Positions 1 to 7,259 of a DNA stretch of 64,000 nucleotides are shown one piece after another (within the stretch, counting starts at the first letter, position 1; every line of letters starts with the position of its first letter). The notes beneath the pieces are model-generated. The model saw nothing but the letters and a program-made list of their open reading frames with translations. It did no database searches and was not told the origin of the DNA. The translations under genes and the position numbers were made by a program. The stretch comes from Candidatus Manganitrophus morganii (GTDB lineage Bacteria > Nitrospirota > Nitrospiria > SBBL01 > Manganitrophaceae): positions 3,720,001 to 3,784,000 of the forward strand of contig JAJHOH010000001.1 in NCBI GenBank assembly GCA_021651055.1. Reading direction: 5' to 3'.

Positions 1-762
1 AAGAAGCGGTATCAGAATATTGCAAAATGCTGTAATGTCACCCTTCAAGAGGTGTTGCATGCCTCGAAGGTGATCGAGCATCTGGAGCCGAAGCCGGGTC
101 GTCCCTTCACTTCGTCGGAGAACCTCCATATCATCCCGGATGTTTTCGTCGTCAAATCGGAAGGGAAATATGTGGTCCTGTTGAATGACGACGGTCTTCC
201 CAAATTGAAGATCAGCCCTTTTTACCGCAGTCTCCTCCGATCGAAGGAGACCGTTGCGGAGACGACAAAAACCTATCTTGAAGAAAAGTTTCGGTCGGCC
301 CTTTGGCTTGTCCGCAGCATTGAACAGAGAAACCGGACCATCCAGTTGGTGGCCGAGAGTATCGTTAATTTTCAATACGAGTTCATGGAGAAGGGAATCA
401 GTTGTTTGAAGCCGCTGATCCTCAAACAGGTGGCGGATGACATCTCGATGCATGAGTCGACGGTGAGCCGCGTGACCACCAATAAATATATGTTCACCCC
501 GCAAGGTATTTTCGAGCTGAAATTCTTTTTCAATAGCAGCCTTCCCCGCGTCGGGAACGGCGCAGAAAACCTTTCCTCAATTGCCGTTCGAGAGATGATC
601 CGGAAAATGGTCTTGGAAGAAGATCCGGTCCACCCCTTAAAAGATCAGGAAATTGTAGAGCGCCTCAAGCAAAATGATGTGGACATTGCCAGGCGAACGG
701 TGACAAAGTATCGGGCCTGGCTCAAGATTCCACCCGCGAGTCGGCGGAAAAGACCTTTTTAG
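1..762 (+). CDS. rpoN: RNA polymerase sigma-54 factor (RpoN), C-terminal part
   Basis: The reading frame is open from the first base of the window, so the gene begins upstream and only about 253 C-terminal codons are seen. Sigma-54 directs core RNA polymerase to -24/-12 promoters that need AAA+ activators for melting. The visible part holds the core-binding/HTH region (ISMHESTVSRVTTNKYM, the typical sigma-54 helix-turn-helix) and the RpoN box near the end, written here ARRTVTKYR against the usual ARRTVAKYR. The end is a basic tail (SRRKRPF). It is followed after about 50 bases by hpf, the usual neighbour. An NtrC-type activator with an intact GAFTGA loop lies at 26.8-28.2 kb, so a cognate activator is in the same window. 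Confidence 0.97.
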   Translation, partial: KKRYQNIAKCCNVTLQEVLHASKVIEHLEPKPGRPFTSSENLHIIPDVFVVKSEGKYVVLLNDDGLPKLKISPFYRSLLRSKETVAETTKTYLEEKFRSALWLVRSIEQRNRTIQLVAESIVNFQYEFMEKGISCLKPLILKQVADDISMHESTVSRVTTNKYMFTPQGIFELKFFFNSSLPRVGNGAENLSSIAVREMIRKMVLEEDPVHPLKDQEIVERLKQNDVDIARRTVTKYRAWLKIPPASRRKRPF

Positions 763-812
763 ACGATCCAACGGGAATATCCCATTTGTACCGACCGTCG
801 CAAGGAGGATCA

Positions 813-1334
813 ATGGAAGTCATGATCACCGGAAGACAGATGGAGGTCACCCCCGCGTTAAAGGAGTATATTGAGGGCCGTGCGCGGAAAATTGAAAAAT
901 ATTCCTCCAAAACCACACAGATCGCATTTACGCTCAAGGTAGAAAAGTACCGTCATATTGCAGAGGTGTTGGTTCGAGCGAACGGATTTCTCTTGCAGGC
1001 CGAAGAAGAGACCGACGAGATGTATGCCTCGGTCGATCAGGCCATGAGCAAAATCGAAAGGCAATTTAAAAAATATAAGGAAAAACTGACCAATCACCGG
1101 GTTCGGCAGGAAGCGGTTTCAGGGGAGTCCCAACCGGAGGCCGAACCGTCTATTCCGACGGTCCAAAAGAAGAAGGTTTTCCCCGTGAAGGCGATGCGCT
1201 TGGAAGAGGCGGCCTTACAAATGGAGCTGCTCGGAAAAGATTTTTTTCTGTTCGGAAATCATGAAAATCACCGGATCAATGTTCTCTACAAACGAAAAGA
1301 TGGAACACTCGGGCTGATCGAGCCGATTTATTAA
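813..1334 (+). CDS. hpf: Ribosome hibernation promoting factor, long form
   Basis: 173 aa. It binds the 30S subunit in resting cells and, in the long form, dimerises 70S ribosomes into inactive 100S particles. The N-terminal S30AE domain (about 1-100: MEVMITGRQMEVTPALKEYI, KIEKY, DEMYASVDQAMSKIERQ) is followed by a charged linker and a C-terminal dimerisation domain (KAMRLEEAALQMELLGKDFF, NVLYKRKDGTLGLIEP), which marks the long version. The ATG at 813 is preferred over the upstream TTG at 786 because AAGGAGG lies just before it and the protein family begins with this residue. It lies between rpoN and rapZ; the ptsN gene often found next is absent. Confidence 0.96.
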   Translation: MEVMITGRQMEVTPALKEYIEGRARKIEKYSSKTTQIAFTLKVEKYRHIAEVLVRANGFLLQAEEETDEMYASVDQAMSKIERQFKKYKEKLTNHRVRQEAVSGESQPEAEPSIPTVQKKKVFPVKAMRLEEAALQMELLGKDFFLFGNHENHRINVLYKRKDGTLGLIEPIY

Positions 1335-1379
1335 CGCAAGATCTTAATTAAGCGCCATTCATCCCCGGCGTTTTACCCT

Positions 1380-2258
1380 ATGCCTGCAGCAAAAAATGTC
1401 CGCCTGGTCGTCATTAGCGGCCTTTCGGGTTCCGGCAAAAGTTATGTCATCAAGTACTTTGAGGATCTCGGCTTTTTTTGCATTGATAACCTCCCGCCCC
1501 CCCTTCTTCCGAAGTTTGTAGAGCTGTGCAACCAGTCGCGAAGCCATATTACGAAGGCGGCGCTCGGCATTGATATCCGAGAACGGGATTTCCTCGGCCA
1601 TTTTCTGAACATCTTCGATCAGTTGAAGGAAGAGGGGTACCAGATGGAACTCCTTTTCCTCGAGGCGAATGACGAGGTGCTCGTGCGGCGGTTTTCGGAA
1701 ACGCGTCGTCCGCATCCGTTGGCCCGGGACGGTTCGGTGATCGACGGCATTCGGATGGAACGTGAGAAACTAAGCGACCTGAGGAAACGCGCCGATAAAA
1801 TTTTGGACACCTCCAATTATCATGTTCACCAGCTCAAAGAGGTGATCACCCAATATTATTTGGAGAAAGGAGAGAACAACCATTTGAATATCTCCTTGAT
1901 CTCCTTCGGCTATAAATTCGGAATTCCGTATGATCTGGATCTCCTGTTCGATGTCCGCTTTCTCAGCAATCCCAACTTTGAAAGGGAGTTGAAGCCGCTC
2001 ACCGGGGAGCATCCCCGCATCCAAAGCTACGTTACCTCCCAGCCGGAGGCGAAGATATTTCTGGAGAAGCTGTACGGCTTTCTCGATTTCCTCGTCCCGC
2101 TTTACGAGAAGGAGGGGAAAAGTTATCTGACGATCGGGATCGGATGCACCGGCGGAAGACACCGATCCGTCTCCATTGTCAATTTATTACGGGAGCATCT
2201 CCAGTCGAGGGGATTGCAGGTTCATTGGCGCCATCGGGATTTGGGACAGCCGGGGTAA
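1380..2258 (+). CDS. rapZ: RNase adapter / nucleotide-binding protein RapZ
   Basis: 292 aa, the usual length for the RapZ/YvcJ family. The N-terminal P-loop is clear (VISGLSGSGKS, about residues 11-21) and is followed by FFCIDNLPPPLLPKF. The C-terminal RNA/ligand-binding part carries the family signature IGIGCTGGRHRSV and ends with HWRHRD. In E. coli RapZ guides RNase E to a small RNA controlling glucosamine-6-phosphate synthase, linking it to cell-envelope precursor supply; whether that role holds here is inference. The start lacks an obvious Shine-Dalgarno sequence. The rpoN-hpf-rapZ order is conserved in many diderms. It ends 2 bases before ubiX. Confidence 0.96.
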   Translation: MPAAKNVRLVVISGLSGSGKSYVIKYFEDLGFFCIDNLPPPLLPKFVELCNQSRSHITKAALGIDIRERDFLGHFLNIFDQLKEEGYQMELLFLEANDEVLVRRFSETRRPHPLARDGSVIDGIRMEREKLSDLRKRADKILDTSNYHVHQLKEVITQYYLEKGENNHLNISLISFGYKFGIPYDLDLLFDVRFLSNPNFERELKPLTGEHPRIQSYVTSQPEAKIFLEKLYGFLDFLVPLYEKEGKSYLTIGIGCTGGRHRSVSIVNLLREHLQSRGLQVHWRHRDLGQPG

Positions 2259-2260
2259 AA

Positions 2261-2857
2261 ATGTCGAGTTACGTGGTGGCGATTTCGGGGGCGAGCGGGG
2301 CGGTCTACGGGGTGCGGCTCCTCGAGTATCTGTTGAAGGAAAAGCACAAGGTCTATCTGACCCTTTCCCATGAGGCGCGGTTGATCATTCGGGAGGAGCT
2401 CGGATTGGAGTGGGGCGCCAATTTTGAAGAGACCGGCGAAATCCTAAAAAAGAAATATGCCGGCGATGATCTCGTGTATTGTAATGAGAAGGATATGACG
2501 GCGCCGATTGCCAGCGGATCGGTTCCCACACAAGGGATGATCATCGCCCCATGTTCGATGAAGACGTTGGCGGCGATTGCCCACGGATTCTCTTCGAACC
2601 TCATTGAACGGGCCGCCGACGTTACCCTCAAGGAGAGGCGGCCGCTCCTGCTCATTCCGCGGGAAACCCCGCTCAACCAGGTTCATCTGAGGAATATGTT
2701 GATGCTTTCCGAGATGGGGGCCACCCTCATTCCGGCGATGCCGGCCTTCTACAATCATCCCCAATCGATCGACGATATGGTCAACTTTATCGTGGGACGC
2801 GCGCTGGATGGGCTGAAGATTGAGAACCGAATCTATCAACGATGGAAGGAATCATGA
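2261..2857 (+). CDS. ubiX: Flavin prenyltransferase UbiX
   Basis: 198 aa. UbiX joins dimethylallyl phosphate to FMN, making the prenylated flavin cofactor of UbiD-type decarboxylases. The flavodoxin-like N-terminus (VVAISGASGAVYGVRLLEYL) binds FMN. The middle has the family motifs APCSMKTLAAIAHG and NLIERAADVTLKERRPL, and the C-terminal half has PRETPLNQVHLRNML and PAFYNHPQ. The ATG at 2261 follows the rapZ stop directly and gives the normal family N-terminus; the open frame reaches further upstream inside rapZ but those codons are not part of the protein. A UbiD partner is not in this window. The last bases overlap the start of the next lipoprotein gene. Confidence 0.96.
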   Translation: MSSYVVAISGASGAVYGVRLLEYLLKEKHKVYLTLSHEARLIIREELGLEWGANFEETGEILKKKYAGDDLVYCNEKDMTAPIASGSVPTQGMIIAPCSMKTLAAIAHGFSSNLIERAADVTLKERRPLLLIPRETPLNQVHLRNMLMLSEMGATLIPAMPAFYNHPQSIDDMVNFIVGRALDGLKIENRIYQRWKES

Positions 2858-3324
2858 AAGTGAATTTCTATGGAAGGCTCTTTCTTCTGGTGATCTCGGT
2901 TTTATTTCTTTTTTCCTGCGAATCGGGGCCCGAAGTCGCGCCGCATGCGGACTGGGCCGATGTCACCCTCCATGCGGTCGGCATCGGGCAGATCCAAGGA
3001 GAGTGGTCGCTTTCGGATAGGATCCAAGCGGTGCAACACGCCAAGGTGGATGCTTACGCAAAACTCGAATCACAAATTATGATGCTGCAGATCAATTCAA
3101 AAAAAACGATTTCCGAATTGGTCGCGAAAGACGAGCAGATCGGCAAGAAAATCGCTTCTTTTGTCAGGGGAGCCAGAATCGTTCGGACCGACAATAGAGA
3201 GAACGGCGTTGAGATTCTGACAGAGCTCTTCTTAGGAGAGAACTTTAAGGCGACGATCGGTCTGGCCGAGAGAAAGCCGAAACCGGTTCCAAGAGGGAAT
3301 ACACCCGAATCATCCCGATTCTAA
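2854..3324 (+). CDS. LPP20-like lipoprotein
   Basis: 156 aa. A short hydrophobic signal ends in a lipobox (VLFLFSC), so the product is predicted to be lipidated and held on a membrane facing the periplasm. The body has a GxGxxQGEW...RIQAVQHAKVDAYAKLESQI pattern resembling the LPP20 family of small periplasmic lipoproteins found near flagellar and surface genes; function is unknown. The start at 2854 overlaps the ubiX stop (ATGA) and has GGAAGGA just upstream; the in-frame ATG at 2842 is less likely. The assignment to LPP20 is by pattern only. Confidence 0.75.
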   Translation: MKVNFYGRLFLLVISVLFLFSCESGPEVAPHADWADVTLHAVGIGQIQGEWSLSDRIQAVQHAKVDAYAKLESQIMMLQINSKKTISELVAKDEQIGKKIASFVRGARIVRTDNRENGVEILTELFLGENFKATIGLAERKPKPVPRGNTPESSRF

Positions 3325-3339
3325 ATTGAGGTAAGAAGT

Positions 3340-4041
3340 GTGGCTGATCGAAAACAGCTCCTTTTACCGCGACTCAATCTAGAAATCCTTCAATCCGAAA
3401 CACTCCTCTTCCTTGTGGAGGATTCGTCGACCGACGGATTTACCCTCGACTTAATTACAAAATATTTTCTTACGACGGAATCGCTCATCCGGAAGATCTT
3501 TCAGCATCCGAATGCCTGGGAAGCCACGCTCAATTATGTCCGCATGTTTGGAGATTACGCTCAGGAGCCGTGGTTTGCGTCCAAACGAAAAGCGCTTGAC
3601 ACGGAGGCGGTACAGGAGCCTGATTTCGTGAACTTGTTTCAACAAGTTCAACAGATGAAGGTGTCTGAGAAAATTCAACTGGCACTCAAAGGGAACAAAG
3701 AAGCAAGAGCCCTTCTATTAAAGGATTCGAATAAACAAGTCATCCTGGCCGTCCTTAACAGCCCCAGACTGACGGAACAAGAAGTGGAATCGATCGCCCA
3801 GTCAAAAAACGTATCCGAAGATATTCTGCGTGTCGTTGCGAACAATCGGAACTGGATGAAGAATTACGGGATTATCGTCGGTCTCGTAAACAATCCCAAA
3901 ACGCCCGTGGGGCTCTCCCTCGGTTTCATCAAAAACCTCAAACCCAAAGAGCTCAATAATCTCGCGAAAAACAAGGGCGTTCCAGAAGTCATCCGGAGCT
4001 CCGCCGGAAAGTTTCTTCAGATGAAGCGAGCGGGGAAATAA
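3340..4041 (+). CDS. Uncharacterised helical-repeat protein
   Basis: 233 aa with a GTG start about 15 bases after the previous gene; a gAGGTAAG stretch may serve as ribosome site. No signal peptide, so cytoplasmic. Residues about 110-225 are a run of short paired helices (VILAVLNSPRLTEQEVESIA, DILRVVANNRNWMKNYG, IIVGLVNNPKTPVGLSLGF, LNNLAKNKGVPEVIRSSAG) with period about 35 residues, resembling HEAT/LRV-type or DUF2336-like repeats. I do not recognise a named family. Its place just before the pilus operon, but with its own intergenic gap, gives only a weak hint of a role in surface structures. Confidence 0.8.
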   Translation: MADRKQLLLPRLNLEILQSETLLFLVEDSSTDGFTLDLITKYFLTTESLIRKIFQHPNAWEATLNYVRMFGDYAQEPWFASKRKALDTEAVQEPDFVNLFQQVQQMKVSEKIQLALKGNKEARALLLKDSNKQVILAVLNSPRLTEQEVESIAQSKNVSEDILRVVANNRNWMKNYGIIVGLVNNPKTPVGLSLGFIKNLKPKELNNLAKNKGVPEVIRSSAGKFLQMKRAGK

Positions 4042-4148
4042 TTGATCGGCCTGCTCCCAATCCATTAAAGAAATTTTCCTCTTTCTTGATTGCCTGTCCT
4101 GATACGATTTTAAAATTATCAACTTTTCGGTTAAAATTTCCACTTTCC

Positions 4149-4190
4149 TTGACAAACGTCAAATACTAAGTATACTTACTATCGTCAAAT
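4149..4190 (+). promoter_or_regulatory. Sigma-70-type promoter with overlapping symmetrical operator-like sites
   Basis: TTGACA (4149-4154) and TATACT (4171-4176) are separated by 16 bases, a near-consensus housekeeping promoter. Three symmetry elements overlap it: the inverted repeat TTGACaaacGTCAA (4149-4162) on the -35 box, the perfect palindrome TAAGTATACTTA (4167-4178) centred on the -10 box, and the direct repeat CGTCAAAT at 4157-4164 and 4183-4190. It lies 30-70 bases before the MerR-type gene. A regulator binding here would block or twist the promoter, so autoregulation is a natural inference. Confidence 0.75.
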
Positions 4191-4220
4191 TGCATGGCGG
4201 GATACTTGAGGAATTTGGGA

Positions 4221-4448
4221 ATGCTTCATAAGAATAATGGGAAATACAAAACGAAAGATATCTGCGCATTGTTTGATATTTCGAAGGCGACGTTGTTCCG
4301 ATGGGAAAGCGAAGGACGGATCTCCAACGTGGGGCGAGACTGGAGAAACTGGCGGCTCTACTCCGATCAGAACATCAAGGAAATAAAGAAGATCATCTCT
4401 CGCCGTTCCGGTTATTCCAATAAACAGGGATTTTCAAAGAAAGGTTGA
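4221..4448 (+). CDS. Small MerR-type helix-turn-helix regulator
   Basis: 75 aa. The protein is essentially one winged-helix DNA-binding domain: YKTKDICALFDISKATLFRW is the helix-turn-helix and GRDWRNWRLYSDQNIKEIKK the wing and following helix. It lacks the dimerising coiled coil and effector domain of full MerR proteins, like excisionase-type or MlrA-type stand-alone domains. ATG 4221 is chosen because TGAGGAA precedes it by 8 bases; ATG 4194 would lie only about 11 bases after the predicted transcription start. It ends directly before pilM, so it probably heads the pilus operon. Controlling pilMNOPQ or its own promoter is inference. Confidence 0.8.
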   Translation: MLHKNNGKYKTKDICALFDISKATLFRWESEGRISNVGRDWRNWRLYSDQNIKEIKKIISRRSGYSNKQGFSKKG

Positions 4449-4449
4449 G

Positions 4450-5538
4450 GTGCCGATTCTGATGGAACTTTCTCTCCCCTTTTCCCGTAAAAAAGAGCTC
4501 ATCGGACTCGATATCGGCTCCGGCGCGATCAAGCTGGTCCAGGTGAAAGAGACAAGCAAGGGTTACCAGCTTCAGAAGTTCGGCGTCAAGGCGCTTGATT
4601 CCGAACTGATCGTCGACGGAACGATTATGGATGCGGGACGGGTCGTCTCCGTGATCAAAGAGCTTCTGGAGGAGCAGGCGGTCAAAGTAAAAGATGTCGC
4701 CGTTTCCGTCTCCGGGCATTCGGTGATTGTGAAGAAAATCAGTCTTCCGATGATGACGGAGGAAGAGCTGGAGGAATCGATCAAATGGGAAGCGGAACAA
4801 TACATCCCATTTGACATTAACGACGTGAATATCGACTTTCATATTCTTGGAACGGGAGACAATCAGGAATCGAAAGAGCAGATGTCGGTGTTGTTGGTGG
4901 CGGTCAAGAAGGACAAGTTGACCGAATACACGACCTTGGTGACGGAAGCAGGACTCAATCCGGTGATCGTCGACGTCGACGCGTTTACCATCGAGAACAT
5001 GTTCGGCGTGAATTATGACGCGAGGGAAGGGGAGATCGTGGCGCTCGTCAATATCGGCGCCAGCGTGATGAACATTAATATCCTGAAGGGCGGCACCTTC
5101 GCCTTCACGCGGGATATTTCCATCGGAGGAAATCGCTACAACGAGACGATTCAGAGAGAGTTCAACGTCAGCTACGAACAGGCCGAGAAAGCAAAGCGGA
5201 ACGAGGCGGTTGAAGGAATCGATCCTCAGGCCCTTTCTTCCATCATCAACAATTTGAACGCGGAAATTTCTTCGGAGGTGATCCGATCGTTCGATTATTT
5301 CAAAACGACCTCTACCAATGAGAACATCGACCGCATTGTTCTCAGCGGAGGAGCATCCAAAATTCCTGATCTGTTGTCCCAGCTTGCGGAGAAATCGGGA
5401 GTCCCCGTTGAAATGGCGGACCCCTTTAAAAAAGTGGATATTCCCAAAAAAGTATTTGACCCGGAATACATTCGAGAGATGGCGCCCTTGGCTGCGGTCG
5501 GAATGGGCTTGGCGATTCGAAAAATTGGGGATCGATAA
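4450..5538 (+). CDS. pilM: Type IV pilus inner-membrane platform protein PilM
   Basis: 362 aa. An actin-like cytoplasmic ATP-binding protein that binds the cytoplasmic tail of PilN and links the motor to the PilN/PilO ring. The N-terminus has the phosphate-1 motif (LIGLDIGSGAIKLVQV), the centre has EEELEESIKWEAEQYIPFD typical of PilM, and the C-terminal half has the adenosine motif (RIVLSGGASKIPDL). The GTG at 4450 has AAAGG upstream; an ATG at 4462 is an alternative, giving 358 aa. First gene of the co-directional pilMNOPQ set, with a 3-base gap to pilN. Confidence 0.96.
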   Translation: MPILMELSLPFSRKKELIGLDIGSGAIKLVQVKETSKGYQLQKFGVKALDSELIVDGTIMDAGRVVSVIKELLEEQAVKVKDVAVSVSGHSVIVKKISLPMMTEEELEESIKWEAEQYIPFDINDVNIDFHILGTGDNQESKEQMSVLLVAVKKDKLTEYTTLVTEAGLNPVIVDVDAFTIENMFGVNYDAREGEIVALVNIGASVMNINILKGGTFAFTRDISIGGNRYNETIQREFNVSYEQAEKAKRNEAVEGIDPQALSSIINNLNAEISSEVIRSFDYFKTTSTNENIDRIVLSGGASKIPDLLSQLAEKSGVPVEMADPFKKVDIPKKVFDPEYIREMAPLAAVGMGLAIRKIGDR

Positions 5539-5541
5539 TCA

Positions 5542-6087
5542 ATGATCAAGATCAATTTACTTCCGACGCAAAAAGCGAAGAAGGGAAAAAAGAAGGTCGA
5601 GATTCAATCGCAGTTGATCCTTGCTTCCGGCGTGTTGTCCGTTCTTTTCCTGATTCTCGGATACGGCTGGATTACGCTCAATGAGAGGGTCGACAATCTA
5701 ACGGCCGAAAAGACAAAACTGACGACGGAATTGGGAGTGCTTAAGACAAAAGTAAAAGAAGTAGAAAATTATGAGAAAGACAAGAAAGCGGTCGAGGAGA
5801 AGATCCATATTATCGAGCAGCTCCGTAAAAATCAGTCGATTCCTGTCCTTCTCCTGGATCAAATCAGCCGAAGCCTTCCGGAGAAAGTATGGTTGGTGAA
5901 CGTCAATGAGCAGAACGGTGTGATCGACCTGGAGGGAAGGGCCACCACAAACAGCGAAATCGTCGATTTCATCAATAATTTAAAGCGGTCTGCTCTTTTT
6001 AAAGATGTGCAGATTCTCGAATCAAGACAGGGGATGGAAGGGACCGTTTCCATTTATACATTCAGGCTCAAATGGTCTCTGGCATAA
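5542..6087 (+). CDS. pilN: Type IV pilus assembly protein PilN
   Basis: 181 aa. A bitopic inner-membrane protein. The conserved N-terminal tail (MIKINLLPTQKAKK) is the PilM-binding motif INLLP. One transmembrane helix follows (about 27-48, LILASGVLSVLFLILGYGW), then a coiled coil (about 50-95, rich in K and E), then a small ferredoxin-like fold with LLLDQISRSLPEKVWLV and the IVDFINNLKRSALF segment. It pairs with PilO to form the periplasmic alignment complex. The gene begins 3 bases after pilM. Confidence 0.95.
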   Translation: MIKINLLPTQKAKKGKKKVEIQSQLILASGVLSVLFLILGYGWITLNERVDNLTAEKTKLTTELGVLKTKVKEVENYEKDKKAVEEKIHIIEQLRKNQSIPVLLLDQISRSLPEKVWLVNVNEQNGVIDLEGRATTNSEIVDFINNLKRSALFKDVQILESRQGMEGTVSIYTFRLKWSLA

Positions 6088-6114
6088 AACAATAAGGGGC
6101 GGCCGGGCGGCATT

Positions 6115-6696
6115 ATGGCATTGAATCTGGAAAAACTGAAGAACCTCACCAATACCCAAAAGTTTGTCTCTCTTGTTCTCGTCATCGTGATCATCTCCGG
6201 GGCATTTGTTTGGTTTGTCTTTATCCCGAAGAGCGGTGAGATCTCTACCCTCAACGGGCAAATCGCAGCGCTGAATAATGACATCAATATTCATCGAATC
6301 AAGGTGAAGCGCCTTGATGAACTCATCACGGAGAATCGACAGCTTCAACTTCAACTGGCTACTTTAAAAGAGCAGCTTCCTCCGGAGGCGGAGGTTGAAA
6401 TTCTCTTGAAGCAGGTGTCCGACTTGGGGGGGAGGACCGGCCTTGATTTTAAATTGTGGCGGCCTGCCGAGAAAAGGCCCAGCCCGTCGGGACTCTACGT
6501 CGAAATTCCTGTGAATGTGGAAGTGGCCGGAGCATACCATGCGCTCGGCGTCTTCTTCGATAAAATCAGCAAATTGCCTCGGATTATTAATGTGTCGAAT
6601 ATTCGGATGGGGAGCTCCAAGCTGGAACAAAATAAGGTTTTGATCCAGACCAGTTTCTCCGCCACGGCGTTTGCTTCTGTTGAAGGGGCTCCATGA
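6115..6696 (+). CDS. pilO: Type IV pilus assembly protein PilO
   Basis: 193 aa. Same architecture as PilN: a short cytoplasmic tail (LEKLKNLTNTQKF), one transmembrane helix (about 18-39, VSLVLVIVIISGAFVWFVF), a coiled coil (about 45-90) and a ferredoxin-like periplasmic domain with YVEIPVNVEVAGAYHALGVF, the usual PilO signature region. It heterodimerises with PilN and contacts PilP. The start ATG at 6115 follows a 27-base gap; the stop overlaps the start of pilP by 4 bases, suggesting translational coupling. Confidence 0.95.
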   Translation: MALNLEKLKNLTNTQKFVSLVLVIVIISGAFVWFVFIPKSGEISTLNGQIAALNNDINIHRIKVKRLDELITENRQLQLQLATLKEQLPPEAEVEILLKQVSDLGGRTGLDFKLWRPAEKRPSPSGLYVEIPVNVEVAGAYHALGVFFDKISKLPRIINVSNIRMGSSKLEQNKVLIQTSFSATAFASVEGAP

Positions 6697-7259
6697 TCAG
6701 GAAACAATTTCTTTTAAATAACGGTATGCTTTTCCTCGTAGCGTTCTTATTCGGATGCGGCGAGACCGCACCGCCGGTTGCTTCGAAGCCGGCGCCAACG
6801 ACGGCGGCGAAGGTCGTACCGGCCGCTCCGACGGTTGTCCCGGCCCTCCCGGCGGAAGAAATTGTTTCCCCGGAGGTCCTCGTCAAGAAAGAAGATCCCG
6901 CTGCGCTCTTTCAATACAATCCGGAAGGGAGGCGTGACCCATTCAAATCGATTATTATCGCCATCGGAAAGCGAAGCGCCTCGGAAAACCTTCCCCCTCT
7001 GCAGCGGAAGGAGCTGTCTGAAATGAAGGTGATCGGCATTGTTTGGGGAGGCTTTGGACACGGCGCTGTCATCCAGACGCAGGACGGAAAGGGATATCCC
7101 GTCCGAAAGGGAACCCGGATCGGGATGAACAACGGTGTGATCAGCCGAATTACAAACAAAGAAGTGGTGATTGAAGAAAAATACCTCGACATCTTTGGTG
7201 AGACCAAAGTGAGGAATGTTGTGATGGAACTTCATCCCCAAAAGGAGGGGCTAGAATGA
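6693..7259 (+). CDS. pilP: Type IV pilus lipoprotein PilP
   Basis: 188 aa. The signal sequence ends in a good lipobox (VAFLFGC, Cys about residue 22), followed by an Ala/Pro-rich flexible linker and the conserved PilP beta-domain starting at GRRDPFKS, with LPPLQRKELSEMKVIGIVWG and RKGTRIGMNNGVISRI. PilP is anchored in the inner membrane by its lipid, binds PilN/PilO and contacts the secretin PilQ. It overlaps pilO and pilQ by 4 bases each. Confidence 0.95.
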   Translation: MIRKQFLLNNGMLFLVAFLFGCGETAPPVASKPAPTTAAKVVPAAPTVVPALPAEEIVSPEVLVKKEDPAALFQYNPEGRRDPFKSIIIAIGKRSASENLPPLQRKELSEMKVIGIVWGGFGHGAVIQTQDGKGYPVRKGTRIGMNNGVISRITNKEVVIEEKYLDIFGETKVRNVVMELHPQKEGLE

